Shown: positions 10,603 to 18,976, counted from the first letter of the stretch. The stretch is DNA of 64,000 nucleotides from Haemophilus influenzae (GCF_900475755.1 NZ_LS483411.1:1178001-1242000); one strand, 5' to 3'. Notes: generated by a model from the sequence alone, not told the origin. Made by a program: numbers and translations.

Positions 10603-11214
10603 TTATGCCCAGCCATCACGACGGCGGCGTTTTGGTAAAACATAAGGAATAAGCAAGCCGAAGAGTAAGCCTACGCCCAATACTGAACCGCCATAAATAA
10701 ACCATTGGATCGCAATTTCTCGTTTACCCACATCAAGTATCGCTTCTAAATCACGATTTTTATTTTTGGTCATTTCAAGTTCACGTTTCAATTGTGAATT
10801 TTGTTCTAAAAGATCCGCACTTTGTTGTTCCGCTTGTTTAGTTCGACGTTGCATTTCGACGGTACGTTGTTGCCAATCCCCGTCTAAACGACTAAGTTTT
10901 AAGGTTAATTCTTGGACTTGAGCTTTTAATTTTGGATTTTCTTCTTTACTACTTGGTGTACTGCTTAAGTCTGAATTTAAAATCCAAGCTTCACGATTTT
11001 TATTGTCACGAATGAGTGTGTATTTGCCTTGGCGATCTAATACATTCACGGCTTCGCCCGCTTGAATTGAACCTGCAATTTTAAATTGCTCCCCAGCACC
11101 GCGACGTAAAAACGTGCTTAGATTTTCAGTAACATATTGGGTTTCAGCATAAGCAACATTTATTGATGTGCTTAAAAGTAAAGATGAGATTAAGGCTTTA
11201 TAGATCTTTTTCAT
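10603..11214 (-). CDS. SH3-domain, coiled-coil, membrane-anchored protein (YgiM-like)
   Basis: Envelope protein of unknown exact function. The order is signal peptide (residues 1-23, ending AYA), a bacterial SH3 domain (about 26-85, with YVTENLSTFLRRGAGEQ), a coiled coil (about 95-165, rich in Q, E, K, L) and one transmembrane helix near 170-192. A short basic tail (KRRRRDG) follows. This architecture matches the TIGR04211/YgiM family; the E. coli gene also neighbours cca. SH3 domains of this kind usually bind peptidoglycan (family knowledge), so a wall-linked role is inferred. It is upstream of cca on the same strand. Confidence 0.85.
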   Translation of the reverse strand: MKKIYKALISSLLLSTSINVAYAETQYVTENLSTFLRRGAGEQFKIAGSIQAGEAVNVLDRQGKYTLIRDNKNREAWILNSDLSSTPSSKEENPKLKAQVQELTLKLSRLDGDWQQRTVEMQRRTKQAEQQSADLLEQNSQLKRELEMTKNKNRDLEAILDVGKREIAIQWFIYGGSVLGVGLLFGLLIPYVLPKRRRRDGWA

Positions 11215-11237
11215 TTTTTCCCCTTAAACATCACAAC

Positions 11238-11268
11238 AAAAGTGCGGTTAAAATTAACCGCACTTTTT
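11238..11268. terminator. Inverted USS pair terminator after pitA
   Basis: AAAAGTGCGGTTAA and TTAACCGCACTTTT face each other with almost no spacer, between the pitA stop and the downstream SH3-domain gene start. It probably ends pitA transcription. Confidence 0.7.
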
Positions 11269-11279
11269 ATTGAGATCAA

Positions 11280-12542
11280 TTAATTAAAGATAGTTCTTAG
11301 CACATAGAAAATAATGATGGCGAAAAATGCACCAGCTGGTAATGTGACGATCCAAGAGCTAATGATATTTCGGATAACCGTTAAATTCAGTGCTGCGATA
11401 CCACGAGCAAAACCGATACCTAAAATAGCTCCAACAAGTGTTTGTGTTGTTGAGATCGGCAAGCCTGTACCTGATGCCACTACAACAGTCATCGCAGTAG
11501 CAAATTGAGCGGCAAAGCCACGGCTTGGCGTTAAATCAGTAATCCCAGATCCAACAGTCGCCATTACTTTTTGCCCCATAGTGATTAATCCTACTGCAAT
11601 ACCTAATGCACCTAAGGGTAAAATCCACCATGCAAGAGTGCTATTAGAGGCAATTTTTCCGCCTTCATTTACAATAGAGACTACTGCAGAAAGAGGGCCA
11701 ATTGCATTGGCTACGTCATTAGAACCGTGCGCAAATGCCATCGCACAAGCGGTTAATAACATTAATATACTGAAGACTTTTTCTACTGCACCAAAGGTGC
11801 CTTTACTTGCAGATTGAGTAAATGTTTTACTTTTGAAATAGAAATGGAAGAACAACATTCCGATAAGACTGATGACAAGTGAAATAATTAAAGTTTCACT
11901 ATTTGAAAGATTTAAGCCTATGTGTTTTAAGCCTTTTTTCATCGTTACGATACAAAGTACAAACATGGTTATCCCCATATAATAAGGGCCATATTTTTGT
12001 GCATTTTTTAATGGCTGTTCAGTATCAAAAATAAGTTTTTGCGTACTTGCAAAGATTGCATAAGCCAAAATACCCGAGATGACAGGCGTGATAAACCAGC
12101 TACCAACGATGCTGCCAATATTTGACCAATCTACAGAACTAGGGCCAATCGTAATACAGGCAAATCCAATAATTGCACCAATAATAGTGTGTGTACCAGA
12201 AACTGGCCAACCCATTTTGGTTGCAATAAATAACCAAGCACCTGATGCAAATAAGGTTGAAAGCATACCTAAGGCTAAAATATCGGGTGTATCAACAAAT
12301 TGCATTGGGTCGATTACGCCACTTTTTATGGTTTGTGTTACTTCGCCACCAGCTAAATATGCACCTGCAGATTCAAAAATTAACGCAATAATAATTGCTT
12401 GTTTGGCTGTTACAGTACCAGATCCTACGGATGTACCCATTGAGTTTGAGACATCATTTGCTCCAATTCCGAACGCCATAAAAAAGCCAAAGGCTGCTGT
12501 GATCCACACCAACCAAGAACCATATTGACTAATAATTTCCAT
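11280..12542 (-). CDS. pitA: PiT-family inorganic phosphate transporter
   Basis: Low-affinity inner-membrane phosphate (metal-phosphate) symporter. The 420 residues show the two inverted PiT/PNP repeats, each with its signature: GANDVSNSMGTSVGSGTVT near residue 27 and HGSNDVANAIGPL near residue 271. About ten hydrophobic segments are visible. The DUF47 gene immediately upstream, 24 bp away on the same strand, is the usual partner of PiT transporters. Ends at a USS-pair hairpin. Shorter than E. coli PitA (about 499) because of a shorter central loop. Confidence 0.92.
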   Translation of the reverse strand: MEIISQYGSWLVWITAAFGFFMAFGIGANDVSNSMGTSVGSGTVTAKQAIIIALIFESAGAYLAGGEVTQTIKSGVIDPMQFVDTPDILALGMLSTLFASGAWLFIATKMGWPVSGTHTIIGAIIGFACITIGPSSVDWSNIGSIVGSWFITPVISGILAYAIFASTQKLIFDTEQPLKNAQKYGPYYMGITMFVLCIVTMKKGLKHIGLNLSNSETLIISLVISLIGMLFFHFYFKSKTFTQSASKGTFGAVEKVFSILMLLTACAMAFAHGSNDVANAIGPLSAVVSIVNEGGKIASNSTLAWWILPLGALGIAVGLITMGQKVMATVGSGITDLTPSRGFAAQFATAMTVVVASGTGLPISTTQTLVGAILGIGFARGIAALNLTVIRNIISSWIVTLPAGAFFAIIIFYVLRTIFN

Positions 12543-12566
12543 AGTTAATTTCCTATGTTTTGTTGA

Positions 12567-13247
12567 TTATGAACGCGCCAGCATTAATTCAATGCGCGAA
12601 CCGACACGTTGTGCTTGGTCAGCCAAAACGCCAACCCATTCAATAATTTTATATAAGAACATTACATCAATTGGATTATAACGGCTTTCGATGGTGTAAA
12701 GCATTTTACGCAATTTGATCTGCATTTGGTCTGTATCATCTTCAATTGAATCAAGTTCTTGAATCATATCATTGACTAATTTGAGTTCACGACCTTTAAA
12801 ACCCGTTTCTAATAGCTTATCCATTTCTTCGATTACTCGGTGGGCTTGATGAATTGCATCTAAACTACGTTTTACGTAATGTAAGAATTCTTCCTGCATT
12901 TCTTCAGGAATACCAAATTGACGACCAATCATACGGCCTGCAATATCTTTGGCATAATTGGCAAGTTTATCTTGTTGCGTGACTAATTCTAAAAGATCAG
13001 TACGATCGATAGGTAAGAATAAACCACGTGGCAATTTCAACCGAATTTCGCGTTTTAAACTATCTGCCTCACGTTCGCATTGAGAAATTTCTAAGCGTTT
13101 TTCTTCCGCTTGTTCCCAATTCTTTGAGAAAGTCGTTTGAAAAAAAGGAATCAAAAGATCGCTACATTCGGTCACTTTTTCAGAGTGTTTTTGTAACGGC
13201 TTGAGAGGCGAATGGGCAAATAATCCGAGAATATTATTCATTGCCAT
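12567..13247 (-). CDS. DUF47 / PhoU-like partner of the phosphate transporter
   Basis: Cytosolic all-helical protein of 226 residues in the DUF47 (TIGR00153, YkaA-like) family, related to PhoU. It is rich in long charged helices (for example ERLEISQCEREADSLKREIR around residue 48) and lacks a signal peptide or membrane segment. Genes of this family almost always sit next to a PiT transporter, as here, and are thought to regulate it. The exact action is unknown. The start MAMNNILG has two in-frame ATGs 6 bases apart. Confidence 0.87.
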   Translation of the reverse strand: MAMNNILGLFAHSPLKPLQKHSEKVTECSDLLIPFFQTTFSKNWEQAEEKRLEISQCEREADSLKREIRLKLPRGLFLPIDRTDLLELVTQQDKLANYAKDIAGRMIGRQFGIPEEMQEEFLHYVKRSLDAIHQAHRVIEEMDKLLETGFKGRELKLVNDMIQELDSIEDDTDQMQIKLRKMLYTIESRYNPIDVMFLYKIIEWVGVLADQAQRVGSRIELMLARS

Positions 13248-13363
13248 AAGTGATTTACTCCAAATTAAGGGGTTAAAAATTCGTGCGCATATTACCTGAT
13301 TTTTGTTGATAGTTAAAATTTTTCAAAAAAATTTGTAAGAAACAAGGTTTATCTTCGACTAAC

Positions 13364-13407
13364 TAAGTAACTGGGTAATATTTCCTAGTGTGGTAAGATA
13401 AGTAACT
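13364..13407 (+). promoter_or_regulatory. Direct repeat TAAGTAACT upstream of the copper-peptide operon
   Basis: The nonamer TAAGTAACT occurs at 13364-13372 and again at 13399-13407, 35 bp apart, in the divergent spacer before the DoxX gene. The GTAAC core resembles -35 elements of some ECF sigma factors, and MNIO/bufferin operons in other bacteria are under ECF control (family knowledge). Its function here is an inference. A hairpin (TTCGCTTT / AAAGCGAG region, about 13417-13437) follows just before the ribosome binding site. Confidence 0.35.
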
Positions 13408-13454
13408 CAATACACTTTTCGCTTTAAAAGCGAGAAAATTTGAAAGGTAAAAAA

Positions 13455-13910
13455 ATGAAGGATTGTAAGATGCAAGGTATCGGCAGTGGCGTAAGTTTAT
13501 TGATTTTACGCTTTTTTCTCGCGTGGGAGTTTTTTGAATCAGGATTAGAAAAATGGAATGGACAAAATTGGTTCGCTGAAATACAAGATCGTTTTCCTTT
13601 TCCATTTAATCTTATTCCTGCCGATATTAATTGGCACGTTGCAATGGGATCAGAATTAATTTTCCCATTCTTGCTGATATTTGGGGTGCTAACACGTTTT
13701 AGTGCATTAAGTTTAACGATTTTAATCTCTGTCGCGTGGTATAGCATTCACGCCGATTCAGGTTATAACGTATGTGATAATGGTTATAAATTACCATTAA
13801 TTTATGTGGTGACTTTATTAATCTTAATTACACAGGGAGCGGGGAAACTCTCTTTAGACACGCTTATTAAGAAGGTTTATCCAACTAAAAGCTGGTTGAA
13901 ATTTCTCTAA
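13455..13910 (+). CDS. DoxX-family membrane protein of the copper-peptide operon
   Basis: Inner-membrane protein of about 151 residues with four hydrophobic helices. It shows the DoxX/DoxD pattern: GVSLLILRFFLAWEFFESGLEKWNG at the N-terminus and WHVAMGSELIFPFLLIFGVLTR in the middle. DoxX proteins are common companions of DUF692/MNIO peptide operons, where a respiratory or redox role for cysteine chemistry has been suggested (family knowledge). Start chosen at the ATG after GAAAGG (13442-13447). It is the first of four co-directional genes, 38 bp before the precursor peptide. Corresponds to the hvfABC-associated fourth gene in H. influenzae. Confidence 0.85.
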   Translation: MKDCKMQGIGSGVSLLILRFFLAWEFFESGLEKWNGQNWFAEIQDRFPFPFNLIPADINWHVAMGSELIFPFLLIFGVLTRFSALSLTILISVAWYSIHADSGYNVCDNGYKLPLIYVVTLLILITQGAGKLSLDTLIKKVYPTKSWLKFL

Positions 13911-13948
13911 TTATTTATTCAAAACTCAAACTTTAGGAGATTATTCAA

Positions 13949-14236
13949 ATGAAAAAATTAGCAACCTTAACAGCATTAGCAGGTGCATTAACGATGGCAG
14001 TAGCGACAGCAGCACAGGCTGAATCAAAGTCAAGCAATACTGATAATACAGCAACACCTTGTGTGGGCGATAAATGTGTCAAAACGAAAGCTGCAGAAGG
14101 TAAATGTGGTGAAGGCAAATGCGGTGCAGACAAAGCTAAATCTGCTGAAGGTAAATGTGGCGAGGGTAAATGTGGTGCGAGCAAACCGAAAGCTGCTGAA
14201 GGCAAATGTGGCGAAGGTAAATGCGGTTCTAAATAA
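13949..14236 (+). CDS. hvfA: Cys-repeat RiPP precursor (HvfA/bufferin-like copper-binding peptide)
   Basis: Small exported peptide of 95 residues. A Sec signal peptide (MKKLATL... ending AQA, cleavage after residue 24) precedes a low-complexity mature part. This contains three copies of EGKCGEGKCG at residues 50-59, 67-76 and 84-93, a strict 17-residue period, plus an earlier cysteine pair (38 and 43). Homologs are substrates of the multi-iron MNIO enzyme encoded next door, which converts cysteines to oxazolone/thioamide copper ligands (recent literature on the H. influenzae Hvf system and on bufferins). It has a strong Shine-Dalgarno sequence (TAGGAG) and a hairpin terminator directly after it, which should make it the most abundant product of the operon. 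Confidence 0.9.
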   Translation: MKKLATLTALAGALTMAVATAAQAESKSSNTDNTATPCVGDKCVKTKAAEGKCGEGKCGADKAKSAEGKCGEGKCGASKPKAAEGKCGEGKCGSK

Positions 14237-14249
14237 GAATAATAATTAT

Positions 14250-14277
14250 GCTGGCGTAACAATTTATGCCAGCTTTT
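14250..14277 (+). terminator. Internal attenuator hairpin between peptide and MNIO genes
   Basis: GCTGGCGTAA pairs with TTTATGCCAGC around a four-base loop (ten pairs including one G-T) and is followed by TTTT. It sits 13 bp after the precursor stop and ends 19 bp before the MNIO start. It probably acts as a partial terminator that lowers enzyme transcription relative to the peptide. Confidence 0.6.
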
Positions 14278-14295
14278 ATTAAAAAGGAGTTAATT

Positions 14296-15219
14296 ATGAA
14301 ATTACAAGGCGCTGGACTAGGTTATCGTCGGAATTTAGCTGAGGATTTTTTACAACTTCCCTCAAATAACGCTATTCAATTTATTGAAGTCGCACCAGAA
14401 AATTGGAGTAAAATGGGTGGAATGGCACGTTATCAATTTGATCAAGCAGCAGAAAGATTTCCATTAGCAGTACACGGTCTTTCACTTTCTTTAGGTGGGC
14501 AAGCACCACTTGATCGCGAATTACTCCGTAATACGAAAGCATTAATTAATCAATATAATTCGTCTTTCTTTTCTGAACATTTAAGTTATTGTGAATGTGA
14601 AGGGCATTTATATGATTTATTACCTATGCCATTTACAGAAGAAGCAGTAAAACACGTTGCACAACGAATACGTGATGTGCAAGATTTCTTAGGATTACAA
14701 ATTTCATTAGAAAATACTTCTTATTATTTGCATTCTCCTACTAGCACAATGAATGAAGTGGAATTTTTAAATGCTATCGCACAAGAGGCTGATTGTGGCA
14801 TTCATTTAGATGTGAATAATATTTATGTTAATGGTGTTAATCACGGATTACTTGATCCTTATATCTTTTTAGATCAAGTTGATGTTAAACGTGTTAATTA
14901 CATTCATATTGCAGGGCACGATGAAGAACATTCTGCTGCACAAGTTGTAGAGAATTCAGCAAATGAATCATTTAATAAAGTAAAAGGAGCATATCGCCAT
15001 TTACCTGAATTATTAATTGATACACACGGTGAAGCTGTAAAAGGCACTGTATGGGATTTACTCGAATATGCCTATCAACGATTACCTACGATTCCCCCAA
15101 CATTATTGGAACGTGATTTCAACTTCCCACCATTTGCAGAACTTTACGCCGAAGTTGAGCATATTGCACAATTACAGCAAAAATACGCTCACACAGAGGT
15201 AATGTCTTATGCAGCCTAA
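14296..15219 (+). CDS. hvfB: DUF692 multinuclear non-heme iron oxidase (MNIO) modifying the Cys peptide
   Basis: Cytosolic iron enzyme of 307 residues, homologous to MbnB of methanobactin biosynthesis. It oxidises cysteines of the precursor to copper-binding heterocycles. The TIM-barrel metal ligands expected for the family are visible: H60 (VHGLSLSLG), H95 (SEHLSYC), E139 (ISLENTSYY), H170 and D172 (GIHLDVNN), H204 and H208 (HIAGHDE), D242, H244 and E246 (IDTHGEA). The start after AAAAAGGAG is preferred over an upstream in-frame ATG that lies in the terminator hairpin. It overlaps the next gene, so it is translated together with its partner. Confidence 0.9.
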   Translation: MKLQGAGLGYRRNLAEDFLQLPSNNAIQFIEVAPENWSKMGGMARYQFDQAAERFPLAVHGLSLSLGGQAPLDRELLRNTKALINQYNSSFFSEHLSYCECEGHLYDLLPMPFTEEAVKHVAQRIRDVQDFLGLQISLENTSYYLHSPTSTMNEVEFLNAIAQEADCGIHLDVNNIYVNGVNHGLLDPYIFLDQVDVKRVNYIHIAGHDEEHSAAQVVENSANESFNKVKGAYRHLPELLIDTHGEAVKGTVWDLLEYAYQRLPTIPPTLLERDFNFPPFAELYAEVEHIAQLQQKYAHTEVMSYAA

Positions 15220-15925
15220 GTCATCATTGAAAGAAACTCAGCAAGCATTGGCAAATGCTATTCGGTTAGGTAATGCAGATCCTTTAAATGGTTATGCTGC
15301 AAGCCGTTTAGCGGTATATACACGTTTAGTTCGTAATAATGCTTTTGGTTTTATTGATCGTTGTTTTGTTGAAGCACCATTGCATATTGAGCCAGAGTAT
15401 TGGAAAAATGCTAAAGAAAATTTTGTGCAAAATGGTAATCCGCATTCTCCTTATTTCCAAGATATTGCAGGAGAATTTCTCTTGTTTTGTCAAGAAAAAG
15501 AGATATTTGATGCAAATATATTGGCATTGATGGATTTTGAAAATACACAATTACTTGCAGAAGTTTCTTTAGCCAAAGTGCCTGAAAAATTTGAGTGGGA
15601 TAGACATAGCGTAATGCAATTATCTGGTGCAGCTTATTTAAAAAGTTATGAAGTTGATTTTTTATCAAGTGACTTTAAACAATTTGATGATACGCCAATT
15701 CAAGTTATTATATGGCGTGATAGTGATTTTAGGATTCAGCAACAAATCCTTTCAGAGTTAGATTACTGGTTGTTAAGTTATCTACAAGAACAACCAAATT
15801 CATTAGAAAATGTTTTGTCTGCACTTAATACAATGGTTGAAGACAGTACTTCAATAATCCCATTATTAGAGCAAGTATGGATGAAATGGGTTACATCTGA
15901 AGTAATTTACCCCGAACAAAGATAA
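15209..15925 (+). CDS. hvfC: DUF2063 partner protein of the MNIO enzyme (HvfC/MbnC-like)
   Basis: Partner subunit of 238 residues that binds the MNIO enzyme and the precursor leader (known for MbnC-type and DUF2063 partners). The N-terminal DUF2063 DNA-binding-like domain is clear ([25 protein letters not shown], about residues 29-53; [11 protein letters not shown] near residue 78), followed by a more divergent C-terminal domain. Its start overlaps the MNIO stop by 11 bases, so the two are translationally coupled. It is the last gene of the operon and is followed by a strong terminator. Confidence 0.87.
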   Translation: MQPKSSLKETQQALANAIRLGNADPLNGYAASRLAVYTRLVRNNAFGFIDRCFVEAPLHIEPEYWKNAKENFVQNGNPHSPYFQDIAGEFLLFCQEKEIFDANILALMDFENTQLLAEVSLAKVPEKFEWDRHSVMQLSGAAYLKSYEVDFLSSDFKQFDDTPIQVIIWRDSDFRIQQQILSELDYWLLSYLQEQPNSLENVLSALNTMVEDSTSIIPLLEQVWMKWVTSEVIYPEQR

Positions 15926-15945
15926 AATTTTTGAAAATGCTGAGT

Positions 15946-15980
15946 AAGATGAAAATATTCATATTTTCATCTTATTTTTT
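15946..15980 (+). terminator. Terminator of the copper-peptide operon
   Basis: Perfect 13-bp stem AAGATGAAAATAT / ATATTTTCATCTT with a 2-base apex (functionally a shorter stem with larger loop), followed by ATTTTTTATT. Confidence 0.85.
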
Positions 15981-15981
15981 A

Positions 15982-16018
15982 TTGACATTTCGCAATTATT
16001 GCTAATTTAGATTAGCAA
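15982..16018 (+). promoter_or_regulatory. Promoter-like TTGACA with an overlapping palindrome
   Basis: TTGACA at 15982-15987 is followed by an 8-bp inverted repeat, TTGCTAAT-TTAG-ATTAGCAA (15999-16018), where a -10 element would be expected. It could be an operator for a repressor of the CYTH gene, about 230 bp downstream. The rest of the 319-bp gap (15926-16244) is very AT-rich, and I see no reading frame in it. Whether it is transcribed is unknown. Confidence 0.35.
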
Positions 16019-16244
16019 ATATTCACATTTTAGTTTGGCTTTGTTATTTAAAATTATCAATTTTATCCGATGAAATTTGTTGTATGTTTTTCGGATTATT
16101 TTGTATTTTTAGTCGCAATATTTTAATCACAATAAATAAAAATTCATTTATAGCTGTTTAATATGTAAAGTAAAACACCACAAAAATCTTGATTTATTTC
16201 TATTGTATTGTATATTCAAACAGTTAATTTGAGTAAGGAATATT

Positions 16245-17291
16245 ATGCTACAAGAAATTGAATTAAAATTGGCGATTTCGCCACAAATAGGTATTGAATT
16301 GCCACAATATCTCGCAAAATTTACGATTTTAGAACATCAAAATTTATTTTTGGGCAACACCTATTATGATTATCCCGATTATTTTCTTGCTAAACAAAAA
16401 ATGGGATTACGTATTCGTCAAGAAGATCAGGAACTTACATTAACGCTTAAAACTAACGGTAAAGTTGTTGGTGGATTGCATAGTCGCTCAGAATATAATT
16501 TATCATTAACCGAAAAAGAAACGCCAACTAATGCTCAATTAAGAGAGCTTTATCCTTTTGAACAATTACCTCGTTCTACACTACAACCTATTTTCTTCAC
16601 AGATTTTAACCGCACTTTTTGGTTAGTTGAATTTCAACAATCCAAAATTGAAGTGGCGTTCGATCAAGGCAAAATTATTGCAGGCGAATCTGAGCAACCT
16701 ATTTGTGAAATTGAGTTTGAATTGAAATCTGGTAATGTGCAGGATCTTTTTGATTTTGTAGAAACCTTGCCTTTCGAAAGAGATATTTATTTTAGTAGTG
16801 CAAGTAAAGCAAAGCGTGGTTATTTGTTAGGTTCAAAACAATTTTTGACGGATTGGTTAAATAAATGGCGTGATTTCTTAAAAGAAGAACGAGAAGAAAG
16901 TGCGGTAGATTTTTGTGTAAAATTTAATTCCGTATTGAAAATGGAACAGAAACTTTTGGAAGAAACCTTATCCTTTTCTCCCGCACTTTTTAGTCAAGAT
17001 TTTATGAAAACAGTGGAGCGAGTTGGGGCATTTTTTAATCTTTATCATTATTATGATGAAAATGGAAAAATCCTAGAAACAGTGGCAATAGAGAAACAAA
17101 AAGAAACGCTATTACCAGATCTGTTAGAAAGCAATCAGAAAATCTTTGCTGAAATTCGTGACTTGATTCGTTTTCATAGTGAAACGAAAGACAATGAAAA
17201 AACTATTGAAAAATTGACCGCACTTTTGAAAAGTAGAGTTTATTTTGAGCGAATGATCAAATTAATGGAATTATCTTATGACCTAGGGTAG
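16245..17291 (+). CDS. CYTH-domain triphosphatase with degenerate or short CHAD region
   Basis: Member of the triphosphate tunnel metalloenzyme family, related to E. coli YgiF (inorganic triphosphatase). The N-terminal tunnel motif EIELKL (residues 4-9) is intact, and further basic and acidic tunnel strands follow (GLRIRQEDQELTLTLKT near residue 63, EIEFELKSGNV near 160). The C-terminal half (about 200-348) is helical and CHAD-like but shorter than in YgiF (433 residues). The last three codons and the stop lie inside the structured tandem repeat that follows, suggesting the repeat set the present C-terminus. The start follows TAAGGAATATT. Confidence 0.82.
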   Translation: MLQEIELKLAISPQIGIELPQYLAKFTILEHQNLFLGNTYYDYPDYFLAKQKMGLRIRQEDQELTLTLKTNGKVVGGLHSRSEYNLSLTEKETPTNAQLRELYPFEQLPRSTLQPIFFTDFNRTFWLVEFQQSKIEVAFDQGKIIAGESEQPICEIEFELKSGNVQDLFDFVETLPFERDIYFSSASKAKRGYLLGSKQFLTDWLNKWRDFLKEEREESAVDFCVKFNSVLKMEQKLLEETLSFSPALFSQDFMKTVERVGAFFNLYHYYDENGKILETVAIEKQKETLLPDLLESNQKIFAEIRDLIRFHSETKDNEKTIEKLTALLKSRVYFERMIKLMELSYDLG

Positions 17292-17505
17292 GTATACCTA
17301 GGCTAATCTCAGTGCTACTCCGTTGGAGTAGTTAGATGTTCCCCAAAGGGGGCTAGTATAACCATAATTAACTGAGGGGATTTAATGTAACCTAGGGTAG
17401 GTATACCCTAGGCTAGTCTCAGTGCTACCCCGTTGGGGTAGTTTGATGTTTCCCAAAAGGGAACCACTATAAACATAAATTAACTGTGGGTATACTTACC
17501 CACGG
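17282..17505 (+). repeat. Tandem pair of ~110-bp structured repeats
   Basis: Two copies (17282-17390 and 17391-17505) of an element with three hairpins. They are a CCTAGG-ended stem, CTACTCC-GTT-GGAGTAG (second copy CTACCCC-GTT-GGGGTAG), and CCCC-AAA-GGGG (second copy TTCCC-AAAA-GGGAA). Substitutions between copies are paired and keep the stems. A partial third start forms GTGGGTA...TACCCAC at the end. It lies between the CYTH gene and radA and includes the CYTH stop codon. Confidence 0.75.
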
Positions 17506-17522
17506 CAAATACGGAGAATGAA

Positions 17523-18899
17523 ATGGCTAAAGCCCCGAAAACAGCTTATGTATGTAACGATTGTGGTGCAGAGTTTTCTCGTTGGCAAGGGCAATGTTCG
17601 GCTTGTAAAGCGTGGAATACCATTACGGAAGTGCGGTTAATTTCCACGGCAAAATCAAAAAATGATCGTTTTAGTGGCTATGCGGGGGAAACTCAGGCAA
17701 AAATTCAAACCCTTTCTGAAATTAGTTTGCAAGAAACACCACGTTTTTCCAGTGGCTTTAATGAACTAGATCGGGTATTGGGCGGCGGGATCGTACCGGG
17801 CAGTGCGATTTTAATTGGTGGGCATCCTGGTGCAGGGAAAAGTACCTTGTTATTACAAGTTATGTGTGGTTTGGCGAAAAATATGACCGCACTTTATGTG
17901 ACGGGAGAGGAATCGTTACAACAGGTTGCGATGCGTGCTAGTCGATTGGGATTGCCAAACGATCAATTAAAAATGTTGTCAGAAACCTCTGTGGAACAGA
18001 TTTGTAATTTGGCGGATCAATTAAAACCGCAAATTATCGTGGTGGATTCCATCCAAGTAATGCATTTGGCAGATATTCAATCATCGCCAGGCAGTGTAGC
18101 TCAAGTGCGTGAATGTGCTTCTTTCCTCACTCGTTATGCGAAAACCCGCCAAGTTGCCATTATTATGGTGGGGCATGTAACGAAAGACGGAACCCTTGCA
18201 GGGCCGAAAGTGTTAGAGCATGCGATTGACTGTTCATTACTATTAGAAGGCGAAGCCGATTCTCGCTATCGTACTTTACGCAGTCATAAAAACCGTTTTG
18301 GTGCGGTGAATGAATTAGGTGTATTTGGTATGACTGAACAAGGTTTGCGAGAAGTGAAAAATCCATCGGCGATCTTTTTAAGTCGTGGGGATGAGATTAC
18401 ATCGGGCAGTTCCGTGATGGTGCTTTGGGAAGGCACCCGCCCTCTTTTAGTTGAAATTCAAGCTTTAGTAGATCATTCAATGTTGGCGAATCCTCGCCGT
18501 GTTGCGGTGGGATTAGAGCAAAATCGTTTGTCGTTGTTATTGGCGGTTTTACATAGACACGGAGGTTTGCAAATGGCGGATCAAGATGTCTTTGTAAATG
18601 TCGTTGGTGGTGTAAAAGTTAGTGAAACAAGTGCGGATTTAGCCTTATTGCTTGCGTTAATTTCTAGTTTCCGTAATCGCCCTTTGCCGCAAGATTTAGT
18701 GATTTTTGGCGAAGTTGGATTAGCGGGAGAAATTCGTCCTGTGCCAAGTGGACAGGAACGTATTAGCGAGGCTGCAAAACACGGTTTTAAACGTGCTATT
18801 GTTCCTTTTGGTAATAAGCCGAAAAGTGCGGTCGAAAATATGCAGGTTTTTACTGTAAAAAAACTCACGGATGCGCTCGCTGTGTTAGATAATTTATAA
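17523..18899 (+). CDS. radA: DNA repair protein RadA
   Basis: RecA-like ATPase that promotes branch migration of recombination intermediates. It also matters in natural transformation, a core trait of this organism. The 458 residues contain a C4 zinc finger (C11, C14, C25, C28), a Walker A motif (GGHPGAGKST near residue 98), the RadA-specific KNRFG motif near residue 258, and a Lon-like C-terminal domain (from about 290, DQDVFVNVVGGVKV). Its ribosome binding site (ACGGAGAATGAA) follows the structured tandem repeat. Confidence 0.96.
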   Translation: MAKAPKTAYVCNDCGAEFSRWQGQCSACKAWNTITEVRLISTAKSKNDRFSGYAGETQAKIQTLSEISLQETPRFSSGFNELDRVLGGGIVPGSAILIGGHPGAGKSTLLLQVMCGLAKNMTALYVTGEESLQQVAMRASRLGLPNDQLKMLSETSVEQICNLADQLKPQIIVVDSIQVMHLADIQSSPGSVAQVRECASFLTRYAKTRQVAIIMVGHVTKDGTLAGPKVLEHAIDCSLLLEGEADSRYRTLRSHKNRFGAVNELGVFGMTEQGLREVKNPSAIFLSRGDEITSGSSVMVLWEGTRPLLVEIQALVDHSMLANPRRVAVGLEQNRLSLLLAVLHRHGGLQMADQDVFVNVVGGVKVSETSADLALLLALISSFRNRPLPQDLVIFGEVGLAGEIRPVPSGQERISEAAKHGFKRAIVPFGNKPKSAVENMQVFTVKKLTDALAVLDNL

Positions 18900-18916
18900 A
18901 AAAATCATTGCCTACT

Positions 18917-18976
18917 GAAAATGAAAATGAAAATGAAAATGAAAATGAAAATGAAAATGAAAATGAAAATGAAAGT
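18917..18976 (+). repeat. Hexanucleotide tract (GAAAAT)9 plus one variant unit
   Basis: Nine perfect GAAAAT units (18917-18970) and a GAAAGT unit lie between radA and lrp. The tract ends about ten bases before a -10-like TAGAAT (18986-18991), so a -35 region at normal spacing would fall within the repeat. Such tracts are prone to slippage in Haemophilus and can change promoter strength. Confidence 0.85.

Noticed and set aside
13945..14262. Open frame on the minus strand over the Cys-repeat peptide gene, with repeated HLPSPHLPS
   Set aside because: It is the complement of the EGKCG repeats and lacks a ribosome binding site; the plus-strand gene has a signal peptide and operon context.
17282..17505. 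Possible CRISPR or insertion-sequence end
   Set aside because: Two 110-bp copies without spacers, no transposase and no target duplication seen.
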